Shown here: piece by piece, positions 1 to 8,130 of the stretch
Numbering within the stretch: position 1 is the first letter of the stretch
How the letters are laid out: every line of letters starts with the position of its first letter
Translations under genes and position numbers: made by a program
The notes under the pieces: generated by a model
What the model saw: the letters and a program-made list of their open reading frames with translations, nothing else
The model's database searches: none
Told to the model about the DNA's origin: nothing
Source: Devosia aquimaris
GTDB lineage: Bacteria > Pseudomonadota > Alphaproteobacteria > Rhizobiales > Devosiaceae
Assembly: GCF_020169335.1 (NCBI RefSeq)
Contig: NZ_JAIEZN010000002.1
Coordinates: forward strand, 620,001-684,000
Reading direction: 5' to 3'
DNA length: 64,000 nt

Positions 1-43
1 CCTTCGTTGACGTGTTCCGTCGGTTCTAGAGAAAGGACATCTG

Positions 44-121
44 ATGTTTAGAGGACTTGCTCTGTGGCTGCTCGGCGTGCCGATCTGGCTGATCATCATC
101 ATCGTGTTCTTCCTGCACTAG
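44..121 (+). CDS. 25-aa single-pass hydrophobic micropeptide
   Basis: This is a very short frame, with ATG at 44 and TAG at 119-121, encoding 25 residues. A plausible ribosome-binding site (GAAAGGAC, 31-38) lies 5 nt before the ATG. The peptide starts MFRG and is almost entirely hydrophobic (W, L, I, V, F) to its end at FFLH, so it would form one membrane helix. A strong terminator follows 15 nt after the stop. The ribosome-binding site, the terminator and the coherent helix argue for a real gene. I recognise no family and cannot assign a role. It could also be a chance ORF in the leader of something outside the window. Confidence 0.5.
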   Translation: MFRGLALWLLGVPIWLIIIIVFFLH

Positions 122-135
122 GGAAGACACAAAAG

Positions 136-163
136 AGGCGGGGATCACTCCCCGCCTTTTTTC
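136..163. terminator. Rho-independent terminator, probably bidirectional
   Basis: A perfect 9-bp stem (AGGCGGGGA, 136-144; TCCCCGCCT, 149-157) with a 4-nt loop is followed on the plus strand by a run of six T. On the minus strand the stem is followed by CTCTTTT. It can therefore end both the 25-aa ORF on the plus strand and the rbfA-truB transcript arriving on the minus strand. Confidence 0.85.
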
Positions 164-167
164 TTGC

Positions 168-1070
168 CTAGTTGAACACCCGCCGTGGCCGGAACTGGCC
201 GAATTCCACCCATCCGGTGGCCAGCACCTCGCCCTTGTGGCTGGCCCAGCATTCATCCAGCGACACCGGCGCCCCCGCCCCGGTCAGCAGCACCGGATTG
301 CCGTGGCGCACGCCATTGGCCTGATGCGGATCAAGCCGGATTTCCGGCAAATCCGCAAACCCGGCCCACACCGGCTTGAGCAGGCTGTCACGCCCGTCCT
401 GGTCGAGTGCTTCGAGCTGCTCGATGGTGACGGCGTCTGCGTCGGTAAAGGGCCCCACGGCTGCGCGGTGCAACAGGCTCACATGGCCCCGCGTGCCCAG
501 CGCCTCGGCAATATCGCGCGCCAGCGAGCGCACATAAGTGCCCTTGCCGCAGCTGACTTCCAACATGGATTGCTCGGGGCCATGCTCGACCAGGGTGATG
601 GCGTCCACCACGATTTCGCGCGGCTCCAGCGTCACGGTCTCGCCGGCCCGGGCCAGGTCATAGGCGCGCTCGCCATCGATCTTGAGCGCCGAATAGATCG
701 GCGGCCGTTGCAGGATCGTGCCCGTAAACTGCGGCAGGATCGCTTCCAGCGCCGCCCGGTCCGGCCGCACATCGGAGGTGGCGATCACTGCGCCCTCGGT
801 ATCGTCCGTGGTGGTGGCGCTGCCCCAGGCAATGGCAAAGCGATAGATCTTGGTGCCATCCTGCACCTGTGGCACGGCCTTGGTGGCCTCGCCCAGGGCG
901 ACGGGCAGAATGCCGGTCGCCAGCGGGTCGAGCGTACCGGCATGGCCCGCCTTGGCCGCGCTGTACAGCCAGCGCAGCTTGCCCACCGCCTGGGTGGACG
1001 TCATGTCATAGGGCTTGTTCAGCACCACCCAGCCGGAGATGGGGCGCTTGACGCGTTTGGGCGCGCTCAA
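168..1070 (-). CDS. truB: tRNA pseudouridine(55) synthase TruB
   Basis: TruB converts uridine 55 of the tRNA T-loop to pseudouridine. The 300-aa protein has the N-terminal core motif GWVVLNKP (residues 14-21), the catalytic segment [12 protein letters not shown] (about 42-53, with the invariant Asp), the [16 protein letters not shown] motif, and [14 protein letters not shown] later in the core. No ATG precedes the conserved core in frame. The start appears to be TTG at 1070, overlapping the rbfA stop (TTGA), which implies translational coupling. The usual downstream gene in this order, rpsO, is absent: a bidirectional terminator and a short ORF on the other strand follow instead. Confidence 0.95.
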   Translation of the reverse strand: MSAPKRVKRPISGWVVLNKPYDMTSTQAVGKLRWLYSAAKAGHAGTLDPLATGILPVALGEATKAVPQVQDGTKIYRFAIAWGSATTTDDTEGAVIATSDVRPDRAALEAILPQFTGTILQRPPIYSALKIDGERAYDLARAGETVTLEPREIVVDAITLVEHGPEQSMLEVSCGKGTYVRSLARDIAEALGTRGHVSLLHRAAVGPFTDADAVTIEQLEALDQDGRDSLLKPVWAGFADLPEIRLDPHQANGVRHGNPVLLTGAGAPVSLDECWASHKGEVLATGWVEFGQFRPRRVFN

Positions 1071-1474
1071 TCGGTCTCGCCGCCGTCGTCATCAAGATCG
1101 CGCTGCACCTTTTCAGAGCGCAGCAGCGCGTCGATGCGGCTGGCCTCCTCGAAAGTCTCGTCGACCATGAAGCGCACTTCAGGCGCAAATTTCAGGTTCA
1201 CCTGCGGCGCGACGCGGCCACGGATATACTTGCGGTGCCGGTTCAGCGCGGCCACGATCTCGTCGGCATGGGCGCCGCCCAGCGGCATGATATAGGCGTT
1301 GGCGATCTTGAGGTCCGGGCTCATGCGCACCTCGGGCACGGTGATCACCGCGCCGCGCAGGGCGTCATCGTCGATGTCGCCGCGGGCGAACATGGCGGCC
1401 AGCGCATGGCGCACCAGTTCACCCACGCGCAGCGAACGTTGGGTCGGACCGCTGGATTTGTTATCTTTGCTCAT
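1067..1474 (-). CDS. rbfA: 30S ribosome-binding factor A
   Basis: RbfA is a KH-fold maturation factor that binds the 30S subunit near the 16S rRNA 5' helix and is needed for late assembly and cold adaptation. The 135-aa protein matches the family in length. It shows the motifs [14 protein letters not shown] near the N terminus and [20 protein letters not shown] near residue 100, and has an acidic tail. It is directly upstream of truB with a 4-nt overlap, the classic rbfA-truB pair. The infB gene that usually precedes rbfA is not here. Confidence 0.95.
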   Translation of the reverse strand: MSKDNKSSGPTQRSLRVGELVRHALAAMFARGDIDDDALRGAVITVPEVRMSPDLKIANAYIMPLGGAHADEIVAALNRHRKYIRGRVAPQVNLKFAPEVRFMVDETFEEASRIDALLRSEKVQRDLDDDGGETD

Positions 1475-1505
1475 GGCGGGGAATTATGCCCTCCCCGCGC
1501 TCCCG

Positions 1506-2174
1506 TCAATCCGCCAGCGTGAGCCGGGCCTGCGTGGCCAGTTGTTCGGCACGCTGCTTGACGCGTTCTCCATCCACCGGCCAGGTCGCAGGATCGGAGG
1601 GATCGAACGCCTTGCCGCGCCATTCCTGATAGACGATGGCCACGCCCTTTTCGGTCTTGGAAAAGCTCATCACCATAACCTGACCCTGCCCCTTGTAGTC
1701 GGCCAGATGGTCAAGATAGGCGCCGCAGACATAGCCCAGTGGCGCCAGCGTATCGCCCTGGTCCTCGCCAAAGGTGAAAAAGCCGGTCAGCTCGGGCTTG
1801 CAGCTCTGGCTGTAGCCAAACATCACCGCCTTGCGATAGTCGGCCAGCGGTCGCCCGGCATCGAGCGTGATGCGGGCAGCATAGAGCGTGGTCCAGGCCT
1901 TGGCATCCTCGCCCGCTGGATAGATCTCGAGCAGGGCCTGCTTGTCATCGGCGTTATAGACCGGCGCTACCAGCGGCAGCACCTTGCCGCTCAGCCGCTC
2001 CGCCGGCGTCAGCCAATCGGGCAGGGGCACGCTGAAGCTGTGGCCAAGGGCATCGAGCACCAGACCATTGCCGGCTTCTGCCACGGGAATGTCGGTGGCC
2101 TCACCGGCCATCGCCGGCCAGGTGGCCAGCAGCGCCAGGCCCAGTCCTGCCAAATGGCCCCATTGCTTCGCCAT
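1506..2174 (-). CDS. exported protein of unknown function
   Basis: I do not recognise a family. I chose the ATG at 2174 because GAGGAG sits 9 nt upstream; a longer GTG frame reaches 2204. The 222-aa product starts with a typical Sec signal peptide (hydrophobic LAGLGLALLATWPAMA, cleavage likely after AMA near residue 23). The mature part is soluble-looking, with few cysteines, and its ending suggests a small periplasmic protein. It lies 31 nt upstream of rbfA on the same strand but is functionally unrelated as far as can be seen. Confidence 0.7.
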   Translation of the reverse strand: MAKQWGHLAGLGLALLATWPAMAGEATDIPVAEAGNGLVLDALGHSFSVPLPDWLTPAERLSGKVLPLVAPVYNADDKQALLEIYPAGEDAKAWTTLYAARITLDAGRPLADYRKAVMFGYSQSCKPELTGFFTFGEDQGDTLAPLGYVCGAYLDHLADYKGQGQVMVMSFSKTEKGVAIVYQEWRGKAFDPSDPATWPVDGERVKQRAEQLATQARLTLAD

Positions 2175-2328
2175 CGCCCGCATCTCCTCAACCAAACCGG
2201 CCACCCATCGGGCGCGTCCTCCTCAGGGGCGCCCATGACCGGGCCGAGCAATAGGCGAGATCACCCACACCCGGCAAGCACCAATGAAATCGATTGCGAT
2301 CACGTCTCCGGGCGCTAGCGGCGCGGTT

Positions 2329-3336
2329 CTAGGCGCGCATGCGGCTTTCGGGCAGCACGCGGTGGGGCGGCTGGTGGCCGTCCATGAAGGCGCGGATATT
2401 GACGATCACCGTCTCGCCCATCTCCACACGCGCTTCGAGCGTTGCCGAGGCCATGTGCGCGGTGAGCACCACCTTGTTGGCTTCGGCCAGCGCCAGCAGG
2501 CGCGGATCAATGCCATTGCGGTTCTCGAACACATCCAGCGCTGCGCCGCTCAGATGGCCCGATTCGATTTCGTCCATCAGGGCCCGCTCGTCCAATAGTT
2601 CGGGCCGGCTGACATTGACCACAAAGCTGCCAGGCCGCATGGCGCGCAGCCGATCGGCCGACAGCAGGTGAAAGGTCTCCCGCGTCAGCGGCGTGTGCAG
2701 GGACACGATGTCCACGGCGCGCACCATGGCGTCGAGATCGGGCCAATAGGTGGCTTCCAGAGGGGTTTCGATCGCCGGCGGGCGGCGATTGCGTGAGTAG
2801 TAATGAATGTTGAGGCCAAAGGCCCGGGCACGCTGTGCCACGGCAGTGCCGATGCGGCCCATGCCCACGATGCCGAGCGCCTTGCCGCGCAGGCGGTGGC
2901 CGAGCATGGAGGTCGGCGACCAGCCGGCCCAGACGCCGTCGCGCACCAGCATCTGCGTGCCTTCCACCAGCCGGCGCGGTAGCGCCAGCATCAGCACCAT
3001 GGCCATGTCGGCGGTGTCCTCGGTCAGCACCGAAGGCGTATTGGTCACCGTCACCCCGGCGGCGCGGGCGGCCTCGACGTCGATATTGTCGGTGCCATTG
3101 CCGAACTGGGCGATCAGCCGCACGCTGGGCGGCAGCCGCTTGATCAGATCGGCGTCAATGCGGTCGGTGATCGAGCTGACCAGCACATCCTTGCCCGCCA
3201 GGCCCTCGATGATGTCGTCGGCCGTCAGCGTCACATCGCCTTCGTTGACATCGGTTTCGAACAAGGTCGCCATGCGCGCCTCGATCGTCTCGGGCAGGCG
3301 CCGGGTCACCAGGACTTTGGGTTTGTGACTGGCCAT
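2329..3336 (-). CDS. D-isomer-specific 2-hydroxyacid dehydrogenase (glyoxylate/hydroxypyruvate reductase type)
   Basis: The protein is an NAD(P)-dependent 2-hydroxyacid dehydrogenase of about 335 aa when started at the ATG at 3336 (MASHKPK). A longer frame to 3378 adds 14 unlikely residues. The Rossmann motif GMGRIG is at 158-163 after LRGKALGIV. The family's catalytic trio is present: Arg244 in NVSRPELLDE, Glu271 in DVFE, and His294 in TAHMASAT. The basic YSRNRR segment after beta-2 is compatible with NADPH use. The best guess is glyoxylate, hydroxypyruvate or D-glycerate metabolism; the substrate cannot be read from the sequence. It is divergent from the SH3 gene across a 105-nt gap. Confidence 0.9.
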   Translation of the reverse strand: MASHKPKVLVTRRLPETIEARMATLFETDVNEGDVTLTADDIIEGLAGKDVLVSSITDRIDADLIKRLPPSVRLIAQFGNGTDNIDVEAARAAGVTVTNTPSVLTEDTADMAMVLMLALPRRLVEGTQMLVRDGVWAGWSPTSMLGHRLRGKALGIVGMGRIGTAVAQRARAFGLNIHYYSRNRRPPAIETPLEATYWPDLDAMVRAVDIVSLHTPLTRETFHLLSADRLRAMRPGSFVVNVSRPELLDERALMDEIESGHLSGAALDVFENRNGIDPRLLALAEANKVVLTAHMASATLEARVEMGETVIVNIRAFMDGHQPPHRVLPESRMRA

Positions 3337-3441
3337 AAGGTTCCGGCTTGGGACCGCCCGGGGTGTGGAAAACCGCACCCTTCAGCGACCATTAATCATC
3401 ATGGGCTAGTGATAAGGCAATTCTGCACCATCTGCAAAGCC

Positions 3442-4017
3442 ATGTTTGACCAGACCCCGACCGGCGTCTTCCGTCGCGTTTTTTCATTGCTCGTCCGCCC
3501 CATCGCCCTGGTGCTGCTCGCGCTTCTGACGGTTCTGCCTGCCCTTGCCCAGTCGGCCAATCCCAGTGGTCTGCCGCTGCCGCGCTTTGCTTCGACCCGG
3601 TCCGAACCGATCAATATCCGCGTCGGCCCCGGCACCAAATACGAGGTCGCCTGGACCTATCTCAAATCCGGCATTCCGGTGGAAATCATCCAGGAATTCG
3701 ATACCTGGCGGAAGATTCGCGACGTCGACGGCGCCGAGGGCTGGGTGCACCAGAACCTGCTCTCGGGCACGCGCATGGGCTATGCCACGCCCATCGCCGC
3801 CAATGGTGAGGCCGCCCTGCGGGCCAGCCCCTCCGATGATGCCGCCCTGCGGGCTCGGCTGGGCGCCGGCTTCAAGGTGACCATCAAGGCCTGCGATGGC
3901 GAGTGGTGCGAAGTCTCCGCTACAGCCCAGGATGCCGGCCAGCGCAGCGTCAACTATTCCGGTTTCCTGCATCAGGTCGAACTCTGGGGCGTCTACCCCG
4001 ACGAGGATTTCGACTAG
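3442..4017 (+). CDS. exported bacterial SH3-domain protein
   Basis: The start was placed at the ATG at 3442 (MFDQTPTGVFRR), which puts a basic N region and the hydrophobic core PIALVLLALLTVLPALA right after it, with signal cleavage near ALAQ. The upstream in-frame extension to 3325 has no signal character. The mature part of the 191-aa product holds an SH3-like domain (INIRVGPGTKYEVAW ... WRKIRDVDGAEGWVHQNLL) and a second, weaker repeat (ALRASPSDDAALRARLGAGFKV ... GEWCEVS). Such periplasmic SH3 domains usually bind cell wall or partner proteins. Exact function is unknown. Confidence 0.85.
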   Translation: MFDQTPTGVFRRVFSLLVRPIALVLLALLTVLPALAQSANPSGLPLPRFASTRSEPINIRVGPGTKYEVAWTYLKSGIPVEIIQEFDTWRKIRDVDGAEGWVHQNLLSGTRMGYATPIAANGEAALRASPSDDAALRARLGAGFKVTIKACDGEWCEVSATAQDAGQRSVNYSGFLHQVELWGVYPDEDFD

Positions 4018-4077
4018 AGCGTTGCCAGCAAGAGTGGACACCGCTTTTGCGGTTCGGAAACGCGACCAAACAGGACT

Positions 4078-4863
4078 CTAGCCCAGCTCCGCCAGCGCAT
4101 TGGCAATCTGCCGTCCGCGCCGGAGCGCCTCCGGCTGTTTGGGGCAGGTGGCGCAGAGCTGGTCGGGCGTGATCAGATAGTCCAGGCAGCAACCCTTGCG
4201 GTTGACGATCAGCACCACGCGTCCATCCGGCGTCGTCACGGCCTCCAGCGCGCCTTCGCCCGCAACGCCTGCCGCCCGCAGCCACTGTTCGGCATAGTCC
4301 AGCACCTGTCCGGGCGTCAGGCTGGGCTGGCGGTGATGCAGCCACACCATCAACCGCAGCAACCGGTCCGCCAGCAACCGCCGTGTGGGCAGTGGCTTGA
4401 GGCGCACCAGCGCATTGATTTCGCCCAGCAGCTGCTCGGTGAGCTGCGCCAGGTGCGCGCCGGCATGGGCAATGCCGGCTTCCGGGCTCATCGCGGTCTG
4501 GCGCTCGGGCCTGAGGCGAAAGCCATCGACATAGATGCCGCGCCGCCGCTGGGTCAGGCTGCTCAGATCCGGCAGCGCGCCATGCAAATGTGCGGCGATC
4601 ACCGCCAGATAGGCTGGTTGCCAGATCAGATTGGTATAGAGCCGCACCGCCCAGAAGGCCGGGCCGGCCTGGGCATGGGTGGCCATCAGCGCGCCATGCA
4701 GCTGGGCGAGAAAATCGGCATTGTCGCCGCCTGGATGATACCAGCCGGACAGGGGCCCCCCCGGTTCACCCTTCATGAACCCGGTCGCTTGCGCGGCCAA
4801 TGCCAAAAGGCGCGTGGTGGCGACATCCGCATCGCTGGCGGCAAAGAGAAAAGATCGGGCCAT
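4078..4863 (-). CDS. fhuF: FhuF-like siderophore ferric reductase (2Fe-2S)
   Basis: The 261-aa protein resembles ferric siderophore reductases of the FhuF family. These carry an unusual C-terminal 2Fe-2S cluster and reduce iron from imported hydroxamate siderophores in the cytoplasm. The diagnostic arrangement is visible at the C terminus: Cys225-Cys226, ten residues, Cys237, two residues, Cys240 (KGCCLDYL ... LCATCPK). The helical N-terminal two thirds fit the family's IucA/FhuC-like domain, with YHPGGDNADFL and NLIWQPAYLAVIAAHL segments. No siderophore transporter or synthesis gene is adjacent, so it is an orphan. No Fur or Irr box was seen upstream. The symbol is by family; orthology to E. 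coli FhuF is not proven. Confidence 0.8.
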   Translation of the reverse strand: MARSFLFAASDADVATTRLLALAAQATGFMKGEPGGPLSGWYHPGGDNADFLAQLHGALMATHAQAGPAFWAVRLYTNLIWQPAYLAVIAAHLHGALPDLSSLTQRRRGIYVDGFRLRPERQTAMSPEAGIAHAGAHLAQLTEQLLGEINALVRLKPLPTRRLLADRLLRLMVWLHHRQPSLTPGQVLDYAEQWLRAAGVAGEGALEAVTTPDGRVVLIVNRKGCCLDYLITPDQLCATCPKQPEALRRGRQIANALAELG

Positions 4864-4919
4864 GGCCCCGCTTCTAGCGCCGGCGCGGCGACCTGAAAAG
4901 GCCGTCGCGTGTTGGTCGG

Positions 4920-5681
4920 CTAGACCGCGGCCCGCGCTGCCGCAATCGTGGCCCGCACCGCTTCGGTATCGGTGACGGTCACTTCATATTCACGCTCGAT
5001 GGCCGTGCCGCCCATGCCCACATGGGGATTGCGGAAAGTCATGCCGCTCTTGAGCGTCTTGAGCGCGGCGAAGTGCATTTCGTCGACGCCCGTCGCCCGG
5101 CGCACGCCGGCGATATTGTTCGCGTCCAGCGCGCCGCAGGCCATGATGACGATCCGGCCTTTGGCCGCATCCATGGTGTCCTTGAGAATGTCCTGGCCCT
5201 CGACAGCCGTGTCGCGCTGGCCGCTGGTGAGCACGCGGTCGACACCGGCGCGGATCAGCGCCTCGATGGCGGCGCGGTAGTCCTGTGTCATGTCAAAGGC
5301 GCGGTGGCAGGTGACGGCCATCGGCCGGGCGGCCTCGACCAGCGTCCGCGTGCGCGCTTCGTCGATCTTGCCGTCTGCGGTCAGGCAGCCGATCACCACG
5401 CCTGCAATGCTGCCCATGTCGCGCAGTGCCTTGATGTCTTCCACCATGCTGTTGAACTCGACCTCCGAATAGAGGAAGTCGCCGCCGCGCGGGCGGATGA
5501 TCACATGGAAGGGAATCGTGGCCACACGCACCGCCTCGCGGATCACGCCCATGCTGGGCGTCAGCCCGCCTTCCAGCAGGCTCGCGCACAGTTCCACCCG
5601 GTCAGCGCCGGCATTCTGGGCCGCGATCAGCCCGTCGGTGCCTTCAACGCAGATTTCGATCTTGAACGGGTGCTGTCCCAT
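4920..5681 (-). CDS. cutC: CutC family copper homeostasis protein
   Basis: The 253-aa protein is a TIM-barrel member of the CutC family, beginning MGQHPFKIEICVEG with the family motif AGADRVELCASLLEGGLTPS at 35-55. Also visible are FHVIIRPRGGDFLYS, TCHRAFDM and DRVLTSGQ. I chose the ATG at 5681 because GGAG lies 8 nt upstream and the conserved barrel starts there; the frame runs on to 5768 without support. CutC is linked to copper tolerance in E. coli, but a catalytic role is not established. It is transcribed away from the GntR operon, sharing a 140-nt intergenic region with it. Confidence 0.9.
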   Translation of the reverse strand: MGQHPFKIEICVEGTDGLIAAQNAGADRVELCASLLEGGLTPSMGVIREAVRVATIPFHVIIRPRGGDFLYSEVEFNSMVEDIKALRDMGSIAGVVIGCLTADGKIDEARTRTLVEAARPMAVTCHRAFDMTQDYRAAIEALIRAGVDRVLTSGQRDTAVEGQDILKDTMDAAKGRIVIMACGALDANNIAGVRRATGVDEMHFAALKTLKSGMTFRNPHVGMGGTAIEREYEVTVTDTEAVRATIAAARAAV

Positions 5682-5767
5682 GAGTGGTCTCCAATTGGTA
5701 TTGCATTGGTAAAGCGGGGCGCTGGCGACAGCAAGTCGATTTCGCATCGAACGGGCATCGAACACCA

Positions 5768-5796
5768 TTGACTCGTTGTCATAGTGTGCTAGTTAT
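5768..5796 (+). promoter_or_regulatory. predicted promoter of the GntR-ABC operon
   Basis: A sigma-70-like TTGACT (5768-5773) is followed after 17 bp by AGTTAT (5791-5796). The -10 element lies inside the palindromic operator, which suggests repression by blocking RNA polymerase. Confidence 0.5.
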
Positions 5797-5807
5797 GTAG
5801 CACACTA
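5782..5807. promoter_or_regulatory. perfect palindromic operator, probably for the adjacent GntR regulator
   Basis: TAGTGTGCTA (5782-5791) and its exact reverse complement TAGCACACTA (5798-5807) are separated by 6 bp. The centre lies 27 bp before the GntR start codon and over the predicted -10. YtrA-type GntR repressors are typically autoregulated through such palindromes, so this is the natural binding site. Confidence 0.75.
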
Positions 5808-5821
5808 ACTAGGCAAAGCAC

Positions 5822-6214
5822 ATGGATGACTTTCATACCAGCCAGCCCATCTTCCTGCAGATCCGCCAGCGGCTCGCGCAGATGATCCTGGCTGGCACCG
5901 TCGCCGAAGGCGAAGCCTTGCCTTCGGTGCGCCAGATCGCTGCCGAGCTGTCCGTCAATCCACTGACGGTCACCCGGGCCTTCGAGGCGCTCGTAGATAT
6001 CGGGGTCGTGGAAAAACGCAGGGGACTGGGCATGTTTGTCAAACCGGGCGGTCGCGCCGAACTGCTGACGCAGGAGCGCACCACCTTTCTCAAGCAGGAG
6101 TGGCCGCGCATCCTGGGCCAGATCAGGGCCCTGGGGCTTGAACCGCGCGATCTTCTGACGGCGCCCGAGGGCGCAGCAAAATCAAGCAATGCCGAGGGGC
6201 AGCATCATGAGTGA
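5822..6214 (+). CDS. GntR family regulator, YtrA subfamily
   Basis: The 130-aa protein is a short one-domain GntR regulator. A winged helix-turn-helix occupies roughly residues 10-75 (QPIFLQIRQRLAQMIL, LPSVRQIAAELSVNPLTVTRAFEALVDIGVVEKRRGLGMFV), followed by a short helical tail rather than a large effector domain. This layout is that of YtrA-type regulators, which are usually encoded with ABC-2 type transporters and repress their own operon. Its stop codon overlaps the start of the ATPase gene, and a perfect palindrome sits on its promoter. The inducing signal is unknown; in the family it is often a cell-envelope stress or an antibiotic. Confidence 0.9.
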   Translation: MDDFHTSQPIFLQIRQRLAQMILAGTVAEGEALPSVRQIAAELSVNPLTVTRAFEALVDIGVVEKRRGLGMFVKPGGRAELLTQERTTFLKQEWPRILGQIRALGLEPRDLLTAPEGAAKSSNAEGQHHE

Positions 6215-7127
6215 ACAGTTCACCACCACAGCGTCGACGTCGACGTCGGCCGCGCCGATCGTGTCTGCCCGCGGCCTGCGCAAGAGCTTCGGCCGCAAGG
6301 AAATCCTGCATGGCCTGGATTTCGACATCCCGCCCGGCCGCATCTATGGGCTGATCGGCCACAATGGCGCCGGCAAGACCACCACGCTCAATGCCATGCT
6401 GGGCCTGACCAATTGCGAAGGGACCATCCGCGTGCTGGGGGAGGACCCCTTCGCCCGCCGTGCCCAGCTGATGGAAAACGTCGCCTTTATCTCCGACGTC
6501 GCCAGCCTGCCGCGCTTCCTGCGGGTGCGGGAGCTGTTTGCCCTGCTCACCAATATCCATCCCAACTTCAGCCAGGAGAAGGCGCGCAGCTTCCTCGAAG
6601 GCACCGACATCAAGCCCGAAATGAAGGTCAAGCACCTCTCAAAGGGCATGGTGGCGCAATTGCACCTGGCCGTGGTCATGGCCATCGACGCGAAGCTGCT
6701 GGTGCTCGACGAGCCGACGCTGGGCCTCGACATCACCTATCGCAAGCGCTTCTACCGCCGCCTGCTCGAAGACTACATGACCGAAGAGCGCACCCTGCTC
6801 ATCACCACCCACCAGGTCGATGAGATCGAGTTCATGCTCTCCGACATCATGTTCATCCGCGACGGCAGCCTGATCCTGCACATGCAGATGGAAACCGTGA
6901 ACGACAAGTTCACCCAGCTGGTGGTGAACGACGCCCAGGCGCAGGAGGCTGCGCGGGCCTATGGCCCGGTCTATGAGGAAACCCGCTTCGGCCAGACCGT
7001 GATGATCTTTGACGGCGTGGACCGCAGCCTGCTCGAACCCTTCGGCCGGCTCTCCACGCCCACGCTTTCAGACCTCTTCGTGGCGCTCATGCAGCGGCCC
7101 ACCGCCAATCCGGAGACCGCCCGATGA
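6207..7127 (+). CDS. ABC transporter ATP-binding protein
   Basis: The 306-aa cytoplasmic ATPase starts at the ATG at 6207, overlapping the gntR stop, with GAGGGG upstream. It carries Walker A GHNGAGKT (about 53-60), a signature region HLSKGMVAQLHLA (the C motif is SKGM rather than LSGGQ, seen in many YtrB-like ATPases), Walker B LLVLDEPTLGLD, and the switch His in ITTHQVDE. A C-terminal extension of about 80 residues is typical of ABC-2 exporter ATPases. It pairs with the permease that follows with a 4-nt overlap. The substrate cannot be inferred. Confidence 0.9.
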   Translation: MSEQFTTTASTSTSAAPIVSARGLRKSFGRKEILHGLDFDIPPGRIYGLIGHNGAGKTTTLNAMLGLTNCEGTIRVLGEDPFARRAQLMENVAFISDVASLPRFLRVRELFALLTNIHPNFSQEKARSFLEGTDIKPEMKVKHLSKGMVAQLHLAVVMAIDAKLLVLDEPTLGLDITYRKRFYRRLLEDYMTEERTLLITTHQVDEIEFMLSDIMFIRDGSLILHMQMETVNDKFTQLVVNDAQAQEAARAYGPVYEETRFGQTVMIFDGVDRSLLEPFGRLSTPTLSDLFVALMQRPTANPETAR

Positions 7128-8041
7128 AAGCCTTCATCGCCCTGGTTCATCGTGAATATATCGAGCACAAGGGCGCCTTTCTGCTCGGTCCGCTGATCCT
7201 GCTCACGCTGCTGTTCGGCATTATCATCCTGGCCTTCACGGTGGGCCGCGTTGACGCGCGCCTCTCCGGTGCCGTGCTGACGGTGGTGCCGCTGATCGTC
7301 TATGAGATCGGCTTTCTGGGCCTGGGCTTTGCCTGGCTGCTCTATCTGGGCGCGACGCTGTTCTTCTACTGCGCCGATGGCTTTGCCGCCGATCGGCGCA
7401 ACAACGCCATGCTGTTCTGGAAATCCATGCCGGTGTCCGACTTCACCGTGCTGATGAGCAAGCTGACCGCCGCCATCACCGTCCTGCCGGGCATCGTCTT
7501 TGCCATTGCCCTGCTCAGTGGCGTGCTGCTCTATGGCGTGGCGTTCACCACCATGCTGATCAATGGCACCGCCACCTTCGGCGCCCTTGGTGCCATTTTT
7601 GGCATCTATCTCCAGGTCGCGCTGGCCCTGCTGGTGGCGCTGGCGGCAGCCTTGCTGTGGTATCTGCCCTATATGGCGCTTGTCGGCGCCATGGCCACCG
7701 CTGTCGGGCGCTGGGCCATCCCCATCGCATTGCTGTTGCCGGCCCTGGCCGCCACGGTCGAATGGGTGACGCTGGGCGGGCAGCACCCCTTTGCGACCCA
7801 TACCTGGCGCTTCCTCGAATACCGCTCGACGCCCCCGGCCACGACCTATTCCGACATATGGTTCTCCGGCGTGGATGGGCCGTCAGGGGCCAATCTTGGC
7901 GCACCGCGCTTTGATGGACTGGCCTTTGCCAGCGACCTCCTGGGCCATGTCGACTGGCTGCAGGTGGGTCTGGGCGCGGTGTTTGCCGTGGCCGTCATCT
8001 ACCTCGCCAGCGAGTATCGGCGGCGCAGCAACGATAACTGA
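7124..8041 (+). CDS. ABC-2 type transporter permease
   Basis: The 305-aa integral membrane protein has about six hydrophobic segments: LLGPLILLTLLFGIIILAF near residue 25, a segment around VLTVVPLIVYEIGFLGLGFAWLL, two in the middle, WAIPIALLLPALAATVEWV, and a final one at VGLGAVFAVAVIYLA before a basic tail. The soluble stretch DGFAADRRNNAMLFWKSMPVSD after the second helix is typical of ABC-2 permeases. The gene overlaps the ATPase gene by 4 nt and ends the three-gene operon, which is closed by a strong hairpin. Confidence 0.88.
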   Translation: MKAFIALVHREYIEHKGAFLLGPLILLTLLFGIIILAFTVGRVDARLSGAVLTVVPLIVYEIGFLGLGFAWLLYLGATLFFYCADGFAADRRNNAMLFWKSMPVSDFTVLMSKLTAAITVLPGIVFAIALLSGVLLYGVAFTTMLINGTATFGALGAIFGIYLQVALALLVALAAALLWYLPYMALVGAMATAVGRWAIPIALLLPALAATVEWVTLGGQHPFATHTWRFLEYRSTPPATTYSDIWFSGVDGPSGANLGAPRFDGLAFASDLLGHVDWLQVGLGAVFAVAVIYLASEYRRRSNDN

Positions 8042-8065
8042 CATACCCTGTACCAGACACGTCCT

Positions 8066-8094
8066 CGGCCGGCGCCGCCAGCGCCGGCCGTTTG
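8066..8094 (+). terminator. terminator of the GntR-ABC operon
   Basis: A perfect 10-bp stem (CGGCCGGCGC, 8066-8075; GCGCCGGCCG, 8081-8090) with a 5-nt loop is followed by TTTG. The T run is short, but the stem is very stable and separates the operon from the sit promoter. Confidence 0.75.
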
Positions 8095-8130
8095 CCATTC
8101 CAGCACTGTCGCATCACGGCAACGATCTAC

